Shown here: piece by piece, positions 1 through 8,418 of the stretch
How the letters are laid out: the number at the start of each line of letters is the position of its first letter
Numbering within the stretch: the stretch's first letter is position 1
Source: Paenibacillus massiliensis 2301065 = DSM 16942
Lineage (GTDB): Bacteria > Bacillota > Bacilli > Paenibacillales > Paenibacillaceae
Assembly (NCBI RefSeq): GCF_000377505.1
Contig: NZ_KB898188.1
Span: 372,001 to 436,000 of the forward strand
Direction: 5' to 3'
DNA: 64,000 nt
Notes under the pieces: model-generated
What the model was told of the DNA's origin: nothing
The model's database searches: none
Seen by the model: the letters and a program-made list of their open reading frames with translations, nothing else
Position numbers and translations under genes: made by a program

Positions 1-562
1 TCGGGGTATAGTAATTGAAGTCCTGCTCTGCCTGCTCCACCTTCTCTCCTCTAGTGATGTAAAAGCAGAACAGTTCCTGATAATTCTGGTACAGCGTCCG
101 GTAGCTATTCGTTGCTCGTATCAGGTCTTTCTTGGCAATCCGTCCAACATAGCGATAATAGTGATCGCAGATCTCATAATGCTCTCCCGCATCACGAATC
201 ACCTCCAGCATGTGCATATCGTGGATCTGTCCCTTCAGCACAGGCAAATAAGATAATTCATATACATCAGCAATGACGCCGACAGTTACCCCCGTACGAA
301 GGATTTCATCCACTTGCTCGCATAAGATTTCCCCGCTCTCGGCAGTACTCTCCACCCACTGTACACCATGATAGAGGCGGAGCTGCTCAGCAATGGGCAG
401 ATAGTAAGGCTCCATGATGGACAAGCCATCCTTTTCCGGCCAATAAACCATGCCCGCCTGTGACCAGATCAACTCGGTATTCACGCCCAGGCGCTTAAGC
501 ATGGCTGTGATAATAATATTGGTGCAGCTATGATAATTGCTATGGTAGGGCAAGTAATCCAT
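1..562 (-). CDS. BtrH_N-like acyltransferase/cysteine-peptidase-fold protein, C-terminus cut by window edge
   Basis: The visible 187 residues resemble the N-terminal domain of BtrH, the butirosin enzyme that moves an aminoacyl chain from a carrier protein to an aminoglycoside. What I see: Cys13 in HSCTNIIITAMLKRLGV, the place of the family nucleophile, then a strand GVTVGVIADVYELSYLP (91-107), His117 (IHDMHML) and Asp133 (ICDHYY), which could complete a Cys-His-Asp set. The ATG at 562 follows AGGAGG and overlaps the end of the upstream gene by 23 bases, so the two are probably translationally coupled. Function as an acyltransferase is inference from the family; a peptidase-like role is the alternative. 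The rest of the gene lies left of position 1. Confidence 0.62.
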   Translation of the reverse strand, partial: MDYLPYHSNYHSCTNIIITAMLKRLGVNTELIWSQAGMVYWPEKDGLSIMEPYYLPIAEQLRLYHGVQWVESTAESGEILCEQVDEILRTGVTVGVIADVYELSYLPVLKGQIHDMHMLEVIRDAGEHYEICDHYYRYVGRIAKKDLIRATNSYRTLYQNYQELFCFYITRGEKVEQAEQDFNYYTP

Positions 563-1130
563 CAGTATCCCTCCTGAACTCGGCTGTCATCGCAAAGATA
601 TGCATGAACAAATTCTCACTCAGCACCATGCAGTCTGGCGCTTCTCCGTCTGAGGGCAGCTCAAGGGCACAATGCCACATGCTCGGCTGGATGCGTGTAT
701 ATTTGCCAGTCTGTGTATGCATGTATGGCATAGTAAAGGCGAGCATATCATGAAAGGCCGGCTCGACCGATATCAGATCGGACAAGGCCAGCTTCCCTTC
801 ATGTATGAGTCGACCATTCCTGAAAAATTGAACCACCTCGTACAGGTCTGCATTTTCAGACACACCAAGCACATGAATACACGACATTTTGTCTGTTGTT
901 ACGGGAAGCACAATTCGCTGATGGTCCATCTCCATATTGTCACCTGTCTCTCCTGAAGCAAGCCGGAATGGTACGTTATTCACGACCTGGATTCCGCCAA
1001 ATTGAACAAGCTCCGCTGCAAAGGAATTAGAAGCAATGGTCAGGCGACCTTCTGTGCGTTGTTCATAGGTGGTGAAGCCCTGATTATTAAAATGCTCACT
1101 AAGCTCCAGTAGCTCATAATAGACCATCAT
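540..1130 (-). CDS. unknown 196-residue protein of the left biosynthetic arm
   Basis: I do not recognise this family. It is a soluble-looking protein without signal peptide or membrane segments, rich in beta-strand-like hydrophobic stretches and with scattered Cys and His residues but no clear motif. Its ATG overlaps the stop of the NQR2/RnfD-like gene (ATGA arrangement; a second ATG follows at 1127) and it in turn overlaps the BtrH-like gene, so the three are an obligate translational unit. A GGGGGAGG site sits just ahead of the start. Its position between a membrane redox-type protein and an acyltransferase-like protein suggests a role in the same pathway; nothing more specific is supported. 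Confidence 0.75.
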   Translation of the reverse strand: MMVYYELLELSEHFNNQGFTTYEQRTEGRLTIASNSFAAELVQFGGIQVVNNVPFRLASGETGDNMEMDHQRIVLPVTTDKMSCIHVLGVSENADLYEVVQFFRNGRLIHEGKLALSDLISVEPAFHDMLAFTMPYMHTQTGKYTRIQPSMWHCALELPSDGEAPDCMVLSENLFMHIFAMTAEFRRDTDGLLALP

Positions 1131-2002
1131 CCCGTGACCTCCCCCTTCAAGGTGTTACTCCGTCGGAGCATAAGCCAGCGGTAAGGAAGACCGAAGCAGA
1201 TCGTGACGACAAAAGCTGCATAAAATGGAGAATTGGTAACTCCCTGAACTCGCAGAACAGCGTCCACCAATGCGATCAACAAGGCTGCCGTAATCCGGGC
1301 CCAGCGAGCTTGCGGCGTCGTCTTCGGGTCGGTAATCATGAAGAAGGCGAACAATTGAAAGGAGGCACCGACCAACGGACCAAAGGCATAGTACATAGGT
1401 TCACCAAATAGCGTATGACGAAGCAGCGCGAAGAAGGCAAAGCTGCTGACGAATGCCACCACTGTATCCAGACGCTTGGCCATGGCTGCCGCAATGAAGC
1501 CCAGAATCAAAATGAAGGCCATCACATCCCATGAATTCGTCCATTGCTTGGGTGTGCTGACCACGTATTGTGGAATGAAGGTCAGCACGATGACTAGAGC
1601 GATATTGTTGGGATTGAAGATATGACTGCCGCCAAGTCGCAGAGCATGCTTACAGACGATTACCAGCACTGCGGCCAGGGCGTAGGGCCACAGCGTATAC
1701 GAGCTAAGCAGTAGGCCAATTCCGATGCCCGATATAAGAGCGCTGAGTGGAAAAGACCATTTTTTGTACAATATCCGAACCATGATGAGCTCTACCAGCA
1801 TCGTCGTACAGACAGACACGATAAGGCTGTCCCAGCGCTGATGAAAGCCAAGAAATTTCTGACCTGCAAAAGCAAAGCTGAACAGGAAGAGTAGCACGTA
1901 ATAGCGAGCATCCTTCCAGAACACGATGTTGTGTGCAGGTTCACCGGGCTGAACTGGCTTGAAGGGACCTCTTTGATAATAAAATGGAAATTTAAAAGAC
2001 AT
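1127..2002 (-). CDS. NQR2/RnfD/RnfE-family membrane protein, orphan copy 1
   Basis: A 291-residue polytopic membrane protein with about nine hydrophobic segments. It carries family features of NqrB/RnfD: SGIGIGLLLSS, the HIFNPNNIALV stretch, the STPKQWTNSWD loop and MITDPKTTP near the C-terminus. NqrB and RnfD are flavin-carrying subunits of Na+-pumping redox complexes, but no other Nqr/Rnf subunit is encoded here. Orphan members (UnbU) are known in enediyne clusters, so a membrane redox or flavin role tied to biosynthesis or export is plausible. It is closely similar to the protein at 15101-15937 at the other end of the cluster. The ATG at 2002 has a GGAGAG site. Confidence 0.8.
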   Translation of the reverse strand: MSFKFPFYYQRGPFKPVQPGEPAHNIVFWKDARYYVLLFLFSFAFAGQKFLGFHQRWDSLIVSVCTTMLVELIMVRILYKKWSFPLSALISGIGIGLLLSSYTLWPYALAAVLVIVCKHALRLGGSHIFNPNNIALVIVLTFIPQYVVSTPKQWTNSWDVMAFILILGFIAAAMAKRLDTVVAFVSSFAFFALLRHTLFGEPMYYAFGPLVGASFQLFAFFMITDPKTTPQARWARITAALLIALVDAVLRVQGVTNSPFYAAFVVTICFGLPYRWLMLRRSNTLKGEVTG

Positions 2003-2055
2003 ATCGTCTCTCCTTCACATGGACTCAATCAGCCTTCTATCTTATATCTCATATC

Positions 2056-2718
2056 TCAATTCCCGTACAACGGCATGAACTTCCGTTGCTCGGATCGGGT
2101 CCGGCGATACTGCGAAGGGCTGACACCCACTCTTTTCTTGAAGATTCGCGTAAAATGCGTTAGATCGGTATATCCCACTTCAAAGCAGACATGGGTAACG
2201 GCCTCCCCCCGCATTAGCATGTGCTTGGCTTTGTCAAGCCGTTTGTTAATGATGTAGTCCTTAAAGCCGATACCAGCGAATAATTGAAATTTTTTGGAGT
2301 AGTATTGCTTGCTTACATGAATGTGCGAGGATACTGCATCTAGCGACAAGGAGCTGTCGAACAAATTTTGATGAATGAAATCAAGAGATCGGTGGAATGA
2401 AGCATGTTCTTGTGAACGATCCGGTGTGCTCTTCGCGAGGCGAAGCCACTCATTGATCATGCGGATATGATGATCGTTGAGACTGCTGAAGAACACGGAT
2501 GCCCCATAGGTGATAAGCTGATGAAGCGGCCATTGGTCCGAGAAAGATTCCTCTAGGGTCAAAAACACATTTAACTTGCTCCGATAGTGCCTGACAGCAG
2601 TAGCCGCCTCCTCTATTGTCCGAATAATGACTAGGTTGGCGGATTGGGATAACTGCTCCAGACATTGATGATTCTTGCCGGATGATGATGTGGTTACGAA
2701 TAAAACCAGCAAATCCAT
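2056..2718 (-). CDS. AraC-family transcriptional regulator
   Basis: The C-terminal half (about residues 115-205) is a double helix-turn-helix AraC domain: LSLDAVSSHIHVSKQYYSKKF for the first helix pair, then the classic second motif with VCFEVGYTDLTHFTRIFKK and GVSPSQYR. The N-terminal ~110 residues look like a receiver-type fold (start MDLLVLFVTTSSSGK) but I do not see a full Asp/Lys phosphoacceptor set, so it may be a pseudo-receiver. I chose the ATG at 2718 over the one at 2754 because AGGGGGT precedes it at good spacing. It sits between the exporter and the RnfD-like gene, same strand, and is the best candidate for the local regulator. Confidence 0.85.
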   Translation of the reverse strand: MDLLVLFVTTSSSGKNHQCLEQLSQSANLVIIRTIEEAATAVRHYRSKLNVFLTLEESFSDQWPLHQLITYGASVFFSSLNDHHIRMINEWLRLAKSTPDRSQEHASFHRSLDFIHQNLFDSSLSLDAVSSHIHVSKQYYSKKFQLFAGIGFKDYIINKRLDKAKHMLMRGEAVTHVCFEVGYTDLTHFTRIFKKRVGVSPSQYRRTRSEQRKFMPLYGN

Positions 2719-2797
2719 TGGCAAATACCCCCTATGATGATAGATAATGATCATTTCGCATGTTCGACTGGCACGTCATCGCCTTAAAACCATACTT

Positions 2798-2962
2798 TCA
2801 AATAAATAAAAGTCGAAATATGCAAAATGTTGTAATTATAAATTTATCACAGAGGGAATTTAACATGTTCTGCTTGCTTGGTTTTTTATCACTGGGTAAC
2901 CAGAGAAGATCCGCTTTTGTATCTCTACAATAGGGCTTACCATGAAAGGGGCAATATCCCAT
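2798..2962 (-). CDS. possible small Cys-containing protein behind the exporter genes
   Basis: A 54-residue ORF starting MGYCPFHGKPYCRD, 29 bases after the permease stop, with GGGAGGAG 11 bases upstream of its ATG. It has four Cys (4, 12, 38 and 48 approximately), a Lys-rich middle and a very hydrophobic AT-rich C-terminus ending FRLLFI. Codon and base composition drift to AT at the end, which argues against a well-conserved gene. It could be a small accessory or substrate peptide of the exporter, or a chance ORF in the spacer ahead of the AraC gene. No homologue comes to mind. Confidence 0.3.
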   Translation of the reverse strand: MGYCPFHGKPYCRDTKADLLWLPSDKKPSKQNMLNSLCDKFIITTFCIFRLLFI

Positions 2963-2991
2963 GAGCACATACTCCTCCCAAAAAACGACCC

Positions 2992-3777
2992 TTAGGAGCC
3001 AGAGCTGGTGTAGAATTGAACGGACCGTTTCCAGAACACACGACTGATCCAGAACCAACCCAGTGATAACACGGCGGCGGTAAAAGCCATGCCCCAGGTA
3101 GCCTTGTCCAGCAGCCAGCTCACCGGAACGGTGAACACGAACAGCACAGGCAGCATATAAGAGAAGATCGCGCGTGGCACCCCCCCGAAAAAGGAAGCCG
3201 GAACAAACAAAAATCCAAATAGCGAGAAAAACACCTGACTGACGAACTGCGCACGCTTCGCCCAGATGGCGATGGTGACAATCACCATGCACATGGAATA
3301 CAGCAGGCCAAGACCAAGCAAAGTATAAATTAGTGCCAATCCCAACCTCCACCAATCGACGGTAGCCTCCATGTGCACCCAGCTATAGCCGGCCACGATG
3401 GCCCCTGTCAGGAGATTCAGCCCAAAGCCAAGATTCGGCTCCGACAGGGAGATAGAAAATTGCGAATCCACAGGCTTGAGCAGCAGGAAATCCAGCTCTC
3501 CAGTCACAATCTTGCGTGGCAGTGACTGAAGACTGTTCACGGTGAGCATAAGAAAGATAGTAAAGAACATCTCGGAGAAGCCACGAAAAAACATCATTTC
3601 ATATTTGGACCAGCCTGCGATGGATTGCACCTGACTGTACATCGTGTAGTAGAAGTAGACGAACAATGCGAAATTCACAGTCATTCCCATGCTCCACAAT
3701 AGCAGCTGAGCAGGTGACCTCATCTCCCGAATCAGTGAGATCCGCAGATAGCTTCGATAAATTTTGGCATACCGCAT
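2992..3777 (-). CDS. ABC-2 type exporter permease, subunit B
   Basis: A 261-residue membrane protein with six hydrophobic segments and the ABC-2 permease look: an N-terminal amphipathic stretch (RISLIREMRSP), then TM1 and TM2, the cytosolic loop ending GELDFLLLKPVDSQF typical of this subfamily, and four further TMs. The loop motif is shared with EcsB/DUF990-type pairs that work as heterodimers with a separate ATPase. It starts only 3 bases after the stop of the second permease gene, so both are made from one transcript. It probably exports the product of the neighbouring cluster; the cargo cannot be read from the sequence. Confidence 0.85.
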   Translation of the reverse strand: MRYAKIYRSYLRISLIREMRSPAQLLLWSMGMTVNFALFVYFYYTMYSQVQSIAGWSKYEMMFFRGFSEMFFTIFLMLTVNSLQSLPRKIVTGELDFLLLKPVDSQFSISLSEPNLGFGLNLLTGAIVAGYSWVHMEATVDWWRLGLALIYTLLGLGLLYSMCMVIVTIAIWAKRAQFVSQVFFSLFGFLFVPASFFGGVPRAIFSYMLPVLFVFTVPVSWLLDKATWGMAFTAAVLSLGWFWISRVFWKRSVQFYTSSGS

Positions 3778-3780
3778 GAG

Positions 3781-4590
3781 TTATCCCCCCTCAGCCTGGT
3801 ATGAGCGTAATCCCAACCGCCACATGGCCCAGGCTGCGCTTCCCAGCAGCACAATCCAGCCTGCCTGATACATCAAGCCCTCCAAGATGGCCTCCGTCGT
3901 CAGACGCTCAGACAGAATATTCGCTGTGAATGAGACTTGATATGGAAAAGGTAGCAGCTGGAGCAGCCAGCTCAGCGATGCAAATACATCCGGCGGGAAC
4001 CACATACCACTCAGGAACCAGAACATATTTCCGAAAAAAATAAAAATGACATGGTAGCCCCTTACCCAAAAGGAAAGCAGGCCCATACAGAAAAAAATTA
4101 GAAAGCTGATACCTGTTCCCAGCACCATGCTCAATACTATATAGATGACATGACGGGCAAGCCCCTCTGCAGTGATATAGTCTGCATAGATTAGACCAAC
4201 CATGGCTGCTGCTGCTGGAAGCGCCAGAAACAACAGATGTACAGCTCGCCGACCTGCGTGCATGTGTAACATGTACACGAAATAATGAAGTGGCTTATGC
4301 AGATGCTGATGCAGGCGACCATTCTCAATATCATCGGCCAGCTGGTAATGGAAGCCTTCGGCCAGAACGATATTTCGCAGCACTGCGACGAAGATCAGAT
4401 AGGTCACCATGGTACGCAGGCTGTAGCCGCCAATCTCTGAGCCACCTGCTAGGATGGTCACCCACATAGCCAAGGGGATTACCAGTGTATACAGGTTCAT
4501 GACACCAGATACGATAAAATCCAGGCGGTACATCATGGATTCCTGAATCGCAAGTCTGCTCACGGTAACATATTTAATCCATGGCTTCAT
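3781..4590 (-). CDS. ABC-2 type exporter permease, subunit A
   Basis: A 269-residue permease with about six TMs. After MKPWIKYVTVSRLAIQESM it has TM1, a conserved loop ending NGRLHQHLHKPLHYF, and later segments with SFWVRGYHVIF and LLPFPYQVSFTANIL, all usual for the partner of the downstream permease. An upstream ATG at 4626 exists, but 4590 has a GGGGAG site and overlaps the ATPase stop by 17 bases, which fits coupled translation. Together with the ATPase and the second permease it makes a complete exporter. Confidence 0.85.
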   Translation of the reverse strand: MKPWIKYVTVSRLAIQESMMYRLDFIVSGVMNLYTLVIPLAMWVTILAGGSEIGGYSLRTMVTYLIFVAVLRNIVLAEGFHYQLADDIENGRLHQHLHKPLHYFVYMLHMHAGRRAVHLLFLALPAAAAMVGLIYADYITAEGLARHVIYIVLSMVLGTGISFLIFFCMGLLSFWVRGYHVIFIFFGNMFWFLSGMWFPPDVFASLSWLLQLLPFPYQVSFTANILSERLTTEAILEGLMYQAGWIVLLGSAAWAMWRLGLRSYQAEGG

Positions 4591-5569
4591 GGCATGACTC
4601 CCCTGCATACAGCTGTTCGATAGCATCCTCTACTGGCGGGTCCTCCACATTGATCTCCTGCGGTTGCCATTGACCGAGTGCAGTCAGAAATGAAGGCACT
4701 TCCTGACGCTCAACTCTGAAAATATACAGCCCCTCCTGCTGCTCCGGATTGTCGGTATGAAGCTCCAGCCAGGCAGGATCGGGCGGAACGGCGAACCTTG
4801 CCTTGACCCATTGCTTCGTTCCCATTCGCCGTTGTACTGTTGCCAGGTCTCCATCATAGATAGTCCTTCCTTCATGGATGACAATGATCCGCTGACACAA
4901 CGAGACAATATCCGCCATGTAGTGACTTGTCAGCATAATCGTCGTGTTCGATACCTGATTGTATCGTTTGATGAATGCCCTCAGACTGCGCTGTGAGGTC
5001 AGATCCAGACCGACGGTCGGTTCATCCATGAATACCATGCGGGGCTGATGCAGCAATGCTCCGATAATCTCCATCTTCATTCGTTCTCCCAGCGACAGAT
5101 TGCGCACAGGCACGTTCAGCAAATGCATCACGTCAAGCCCAGAGGCAAGCTCTTCAATCCGCTCTCGGAAGCTTCGTTCAGGAATGTCATAGATGTCACG
5201 GTTCAGCGTAAAGGAATCAACGGCCGGAATATCCCACCATAGCTGATTTCTCTGACCCATGACAAAACTGATCTGTCGTAGATAGTCCGCCCTGCGTCGA
5301 GAAGGCATATGCCCTAGCACATGAATCTCCCCTGAGGTAGGTGTCAGAATGCCAGAGCACATTTTGAGCACGGTGGTCTTACCAGCACCATTAGGTCCAA
5401 TGAAGCCTACAAGCTCTCCCTCCTCAATGCGGAGATCCAGCTCCTTCACTGCCTGTGTAATCCGGTAGGAAGGCTTGACCATTCCCTTCAGCGCTCCTCG
5501 CAGACCTTCTCGCTTGACTGGTATTTTGTAAGATTTGCTTAGACCTTTTGCTTCCACTGCCAGTTGCAT
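4574..5569 (-). CDS. ABC transporter ATP-binding protein of the exporter
   Basis: A 331-residue ATPase: Walker A GPNGAGKTT (about residues 58-66), Q-loop region FVMGQRNQLWW, signature LSLGERMKME, Walker B MVFMDEPTVGLD and switch His in TSHYM. The FVMGQRNQLWWDIP sequence is characteristic of the subfamily that pairs with two DUF990-type permeases. It is the first gene of the leftward exporter operon and has AGGGAGG upstream. About 267 bases separate it from the divergent VOC gene at 5837, so this spacer probably holds both promoters, although I see no convincing consensus there. Confidence 0.9.
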   Translation of the reverse strand: MQLAVEAKGLSKSYKIPVKREGLRGALKGMVKPSYRITQAVKELDLRIEEGELVGFIGPNGAGKTTVLKMCSGILTPTSGEIHVLGHMPSRRRADYLRQISFVMGQRNQLWWDIPAVDSFTLNRDIYDIPERSFRERIEELASGLDVMHLLNVPVRNLSLGERMKMEIIGALLHQPRMVFMDEPTVGLDLTSQRSLRAFIKRYNQVSNTTIMLTSHYMADIVSLCQRIIVIHEGRTIYDGDLATVQRRMGTKQWVKARFAVPPDPAWLELHTDNPEQQEGLYIFRVERQEVPSFLTALGQWQPQEINVEDPPVEDAIEQLYAGESCHEAMD

Positions 5570-5836
5570 AGCTTCCCTCCTTGTAGGTTATCCGCTCTGC
5601 CATCGTAGCACAGGCTTTCTACGTACAATCGGCTTCAGGCGTGGGATCGAAGGACAACAAAAGCCAAGCGCCCCCTCCTGCCCTCCACTACAATGTATCC
5701 AGTACACTGCGCCTTGTCCGACCTGACATCAAACGACCTGTTGCAGGATGAGGCATGGGAACAGCACGAGCCCACATTACTGCATGACCAGTGAATACAC
5801 ACAGGTGAAAGATATGAATGCTAAGGAGGAAACGTC

Positions 5837-6187
5837 TTGAACCACCAGCCCTTGTTCGAACGCGTGGACACCGTTTTTGTCGTAGTGGAGGATTTTAGGA
5901 AAGCAATTGATTGGTATAAGCATAAGCTCGGACTGAAGCCCGTTTTTCAGGCCGACGGAGCTTGTGCCCTGACCACAGGTGAGACAACGCCAGTAACGCT
6001 AATTGATGCATCAGTGCTGGAGGAGGAGCATCCGATCTTTAACTTCTTCACAGCGGATATTCAGATTGCACATCAGCATTTGAGCAGTCGCGGCATTCAA
6101 GTGGGCCCGATCAGAGATTATGGCAGCATGAGCACCTTCGACTTCCGGGATCTGAATGGTCGATTGTTGAACGTCTGCTCCTTCTGA
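5837..6187 (+). CDS. VOC (glyoxalase/bleomycin-resistance fold) protein, copy 1
   Basis: A 116-residue single-domain VOC protein read from a TTG start behind AAGGAGGAAACG. It has the two beta-alpha-beta-beta-beta halves: ERVDTVFVVVEDFRKAIDWY at the start and HPIFNFFTADIQIAHQHL in the second half, ending RDLNGRLLNVCSF. The usual metal ligands (His on strand 1, Glu on the last strand) are not obvious, so it looks more like a binding or resistance protein than a metalloenzyme. It is clearly paralogous to 8419-8766 (shared PIRDYG and NVC motifs). Self-protection or product binding is a reasonable inference. Confidence 0.85.
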   Translation: MNHQPLFERVDTVFVVVEDFRKAIDWYKHKLGLKPVFQADGACALTTGETTPVTLIDASVLEEEHPIFNFFTADIQIAHQHLSSRGIQVGPIRDYGSMSTFDFRDLNGRLLNVCSF

Positions 6188-6202
6188 GAACTGAACGGTA
6201 CA

Positions 6203-6246
6203 GCAACAAGGCATCCTTTCCCGAATGGAGACAGGATGCCTGTTGT
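6203..6246. terminator. hairpin between convergent genes, probable bidirectional terminator
   Basis: AGGCATCCT at 6209-6217 pairs perfectly with AGGATGCCT at 6233-6241, extended outward by AACA/TGTT. It lies between the ends of the convergent VOC gene and the ligase-like gene. The T tract is weak in both directions. Confidence 0.5.
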
Positions 6247-6286
6247 GCTTCATGTCCAGACTATCTTGATAACGCTTGATAACGCT

Positions 6287-7462
6287 CTATGGAAAAAGTC
6301 GCTTACGGACATCCGCAGGCCAGCTCTGCACCTCTCTACCATGTACATAGAGGAGTGCCTGAAGCCAGCGGTCGATGCCCAGCCCTACGCAGCCTGAATG
6401 AAGCTCGCCATGAGTAGGCTGAATATGATAAGCACCACACAGCACATCACCGCACAAATTAAAGGATGCGATCGCCGTATCCGAAGCTCCGTCCGGGGCT
6501 GCACGCAGCTCGTATTTCAATGCACCGGACTGCTGGTAGAACTTCATAATACTATCCTCTTGGTAGAAGAAGGGGTCCGTAGCCGTCTCCAAATATCCCT
6601 TTAACCCCAATTCGTTAAATAACTCCCACACATGCTCAACAATGGTCTCTCTCATAGCCGTCACTTGAGAGGGCTCACCCACGAACATAATCTCTCTCAT
6701 TCGAAACTCCCGCCCCCGAAAAGCCTTCACCCGTGCACGGTGCTCATGCCGATAGCAGCGCCCTTCCGCTGAATAGACCTCCAGCCCCTCGGGGATATGT
6801 CCCGTCTCCGCCAACTCATCGTACAGATGGAAGCACAGACAGGGCTGTAAATACAGGTTGCTGTGCCCGAAGAGCTCTACAGTAGAGCTCCTGCTCTCTG
6901 TCAGCTGGCGGTACTCCTCAAGGACAGCCCGCTCATGCGGGATTTCGGACAGAGCATATACATTCTGTGGATAGTGATAGGCATAGCCGCTGCGCATCAT
7001 TTGCGGGAGGTTCAGAAAGGATGGATATCTGCGCAGCTCTGAGCCAAGGCGAAGAGCCAGATCGTAGAACAGCTGGTCCAGCGCCCGTTCAAGGAGCGCC
7101 TCATCATGCTTCAGCACCAGTCCACCAGACTCGCTCATTGTCGCCGTTTCCTTCTTAGTTGAAGTCGAAGGTTGGCGTTGAGCCGAGCGGGTCTGTGAGT
7201 CTGGGGTGACGCCTGCCGCTTGCTGTTCCCGGTTATCCCGCAGTACAGTTCGATGCTTGAGCCGTGTCTTTAGATTGTCAGCTACATACGCTTCAACATC
7301 CTCCCGAACCTGGTCCCAACGCTCCCCACTATAGCTGACTTCAAGCGCGTGTTCGCTTACTTGTACATCTGTAATATTCTCAGATAAAAAATAAACCGTG
7401 TCTGCAATCTCGGCAGCCTTCATACACTCCCTGCTGCTCTTTAGCGGATACGTGAGCTTCAT
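6287..7462 (-). CDS. class II aaRS-like protein, candidate amino acid:[carrier protein] ligase
   Basis: A 391-residue protein with an N-terminal domain (1-75), a polar linker (76-112) and a class II aminoacyl-tRNA-synthetase-like catalytic core. Motif 2 is visible as RCYRHEHR...FRMREIMFVG (235-262) and motif 3 as GLGIDRW (360-366). Cys208/Cys210, Glu240 and Cys337/Cys342 could supply the zinc ligands found in atypical SerRS-like amino acid:carrier-protein ligases. Members of that family activate an amino acid and load it on the phosphopantetheine of a small carrier rather than on tRNA. No tRNA-binding arm is apparent. No carrier gene is visible nearby, so the acceptor is unknown. GGGGGAGAGG precedes the ATG. 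Confidence 0.7.
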   Translation of the reverse strand: MKLTYPLKSSRECMKAAEIADTVYFLSENITDVQVSEHALEVSYSGERWDQVREDVEAYVADNLKTRLKHRTVLRDNREQQAAGVTPDSQTRSAQRQPSTSTKKETATMSESGGLVLKHDEALLERALDQLFYDLALRLGSELRRYPSFLNLPQMMRSGYAYHYPQNVYALSEIPHERAVLEEYRQLTESRSSTVELFGHSNLYLQPCLCFHLYDELAETGHIPEGLEVYSAEGRCYRHEHRARVKAFRGREFRMREIMFVGEPSQVTAMRETIVEHVWELFNELGLKGYLETATDPFFYQEDSIMKFYQQSGALKYELRAAPDGASDTAIASFNLCGDVLCGAYHIQPTHGELHSGCVGLGIDRWLQALLYVHGREVQSWPADVRKRLFP

Positions 7463-7533
7463 GGCCTCTCCCCCTTATTGGTCTTTAATACAGGTATAGC
7501 TCGTGATATTTGCCCGCTTGTTCCCCTGTGCAG

Positions 7534-8400
7534 TTATCCTTTGTCAGGCTGTGAATGCGGCTGCTGCTTCTTATGAATGAACTGATCATAGTAAGGCGTG
7601 TCATGATAATGAAAGACTGAGGGCTGCGTCTCCATAATCTTGGAGCGGGTATTCAACCTACGCCGGACCCTAGAGCCACGGGTATCCACCAGATGGCTAT
7701 AGTTCAGTGTTACCTTGTCGGTGCTCTGTGGGGCAAAATGGGTAACAAAGGAGCGTCGATACCGATAGCGGCTCTTGTTCTTGGTCGATCCATGATACGT
7801 ATTGCCTGTAAAAATAACGATATCCCCTGGCTCCGTTTCAATCTGAATCGCCTTATATCCCTCAGGTACCCGCAATATCTCACTGCTATACGCATTCGTA
7901 CTGCCTGCCACAACCTCGGCCGATGCCAGCTCAAGGCGGTGCGTTCCCGGAACGAAGAGCAAGCTGCCGTTCTCCGGATCTGCTCCATCAATGCTGACCC
8001 ATATTGCGTAAGACGTGTCCGGACTGACTCCGATATGGTAATTATCCTGATGATACCCAAGCCCCCTTGTCCCGGGCGGCTTGTAGTAGAAGCCTGACTG
8101 GACGGCAATCGGCTCCTCGCCGATCAGTTCCTTGAGCACTCCGATAGCGGATGGCTCCATCATGAAGTCACGAATGCCCTCATTATCCTGATGAAAGTCC
8201 CGCAGCCGATTGGGATACAGACTGGCAAAGGGATCATGGACCTGCTGCTTCACCTGCCCCGAGGCCAGCAATTGAAGCCAGATCGCCGCGTACTCCTCAC
8301 ACAGTCGTGTGAGCTGTTCCTGCCGATACACTCGCTTTACTACAAGATAGCCATTCTCTGTAAAGAAATCCCGTTGCTCCTGCGTAACGTACACTGTCAT
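7534..8400 (-). CDS. PhyH-family Fe(II)/2-oxoglutarate dioxygenase
   Basis: A 288-residue phytanoyl-CoA dioxygenase-type enzyme. The iron triad is visible: His117 and Asp119 in GYHQDNYH and His203 in NTYHGS, followed by Arg214/215 (RYRYRRS), which would bind the 2-oxoglutarate carboxylate. SGFYYKPPGTRG precedes the first His as in other family members. It should hydroxylate an amino acid or related scaffold, free or carrier-bound; the substrate cannot be told. The gene lies 18 bases downstream of the VOC gene and upstream of the ligase-like gene, all leftward. GAGGAGGC precedes the ATG. Confidence 0.88.
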   Translation of the reverse strand: MTVYVTQEQRDFFTENGYLVVKRVYRQEQLTRLCEEYAAIWLQLLASGQVKQQVHDPFASLYPNRLRDFHQDNEGIRDFMMEPSAIGVLKELIGEEPIAVQSGFYYKPPGTRGLGYHQDNYHIGVSPDTSYAIWVSIDGADPENGSLLFVPGTHRLELASAEVVAGSTNAYSSEILRVPEGYKAIQIETEPGDIVIFTGNTYHGSTKNKSRYRYRRSFVTHFAPQSTDKVTLNYSHLVDTRGSRVRRRLNTRSKIMETQPSVFHYHDTPYYDQFIHKKQQPHSQPDKG

Positions 8401-8418
8401 CCTTAAGCCTCCTCAGTC

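Noticed and set aside
2963-3355. Upstream part of the long frame leading into the small ORF at 2798-2962
   Set aside because: It overlaps the permease gene in another frame and shows no protein family; only the final 54 codons have their own ribosome site.
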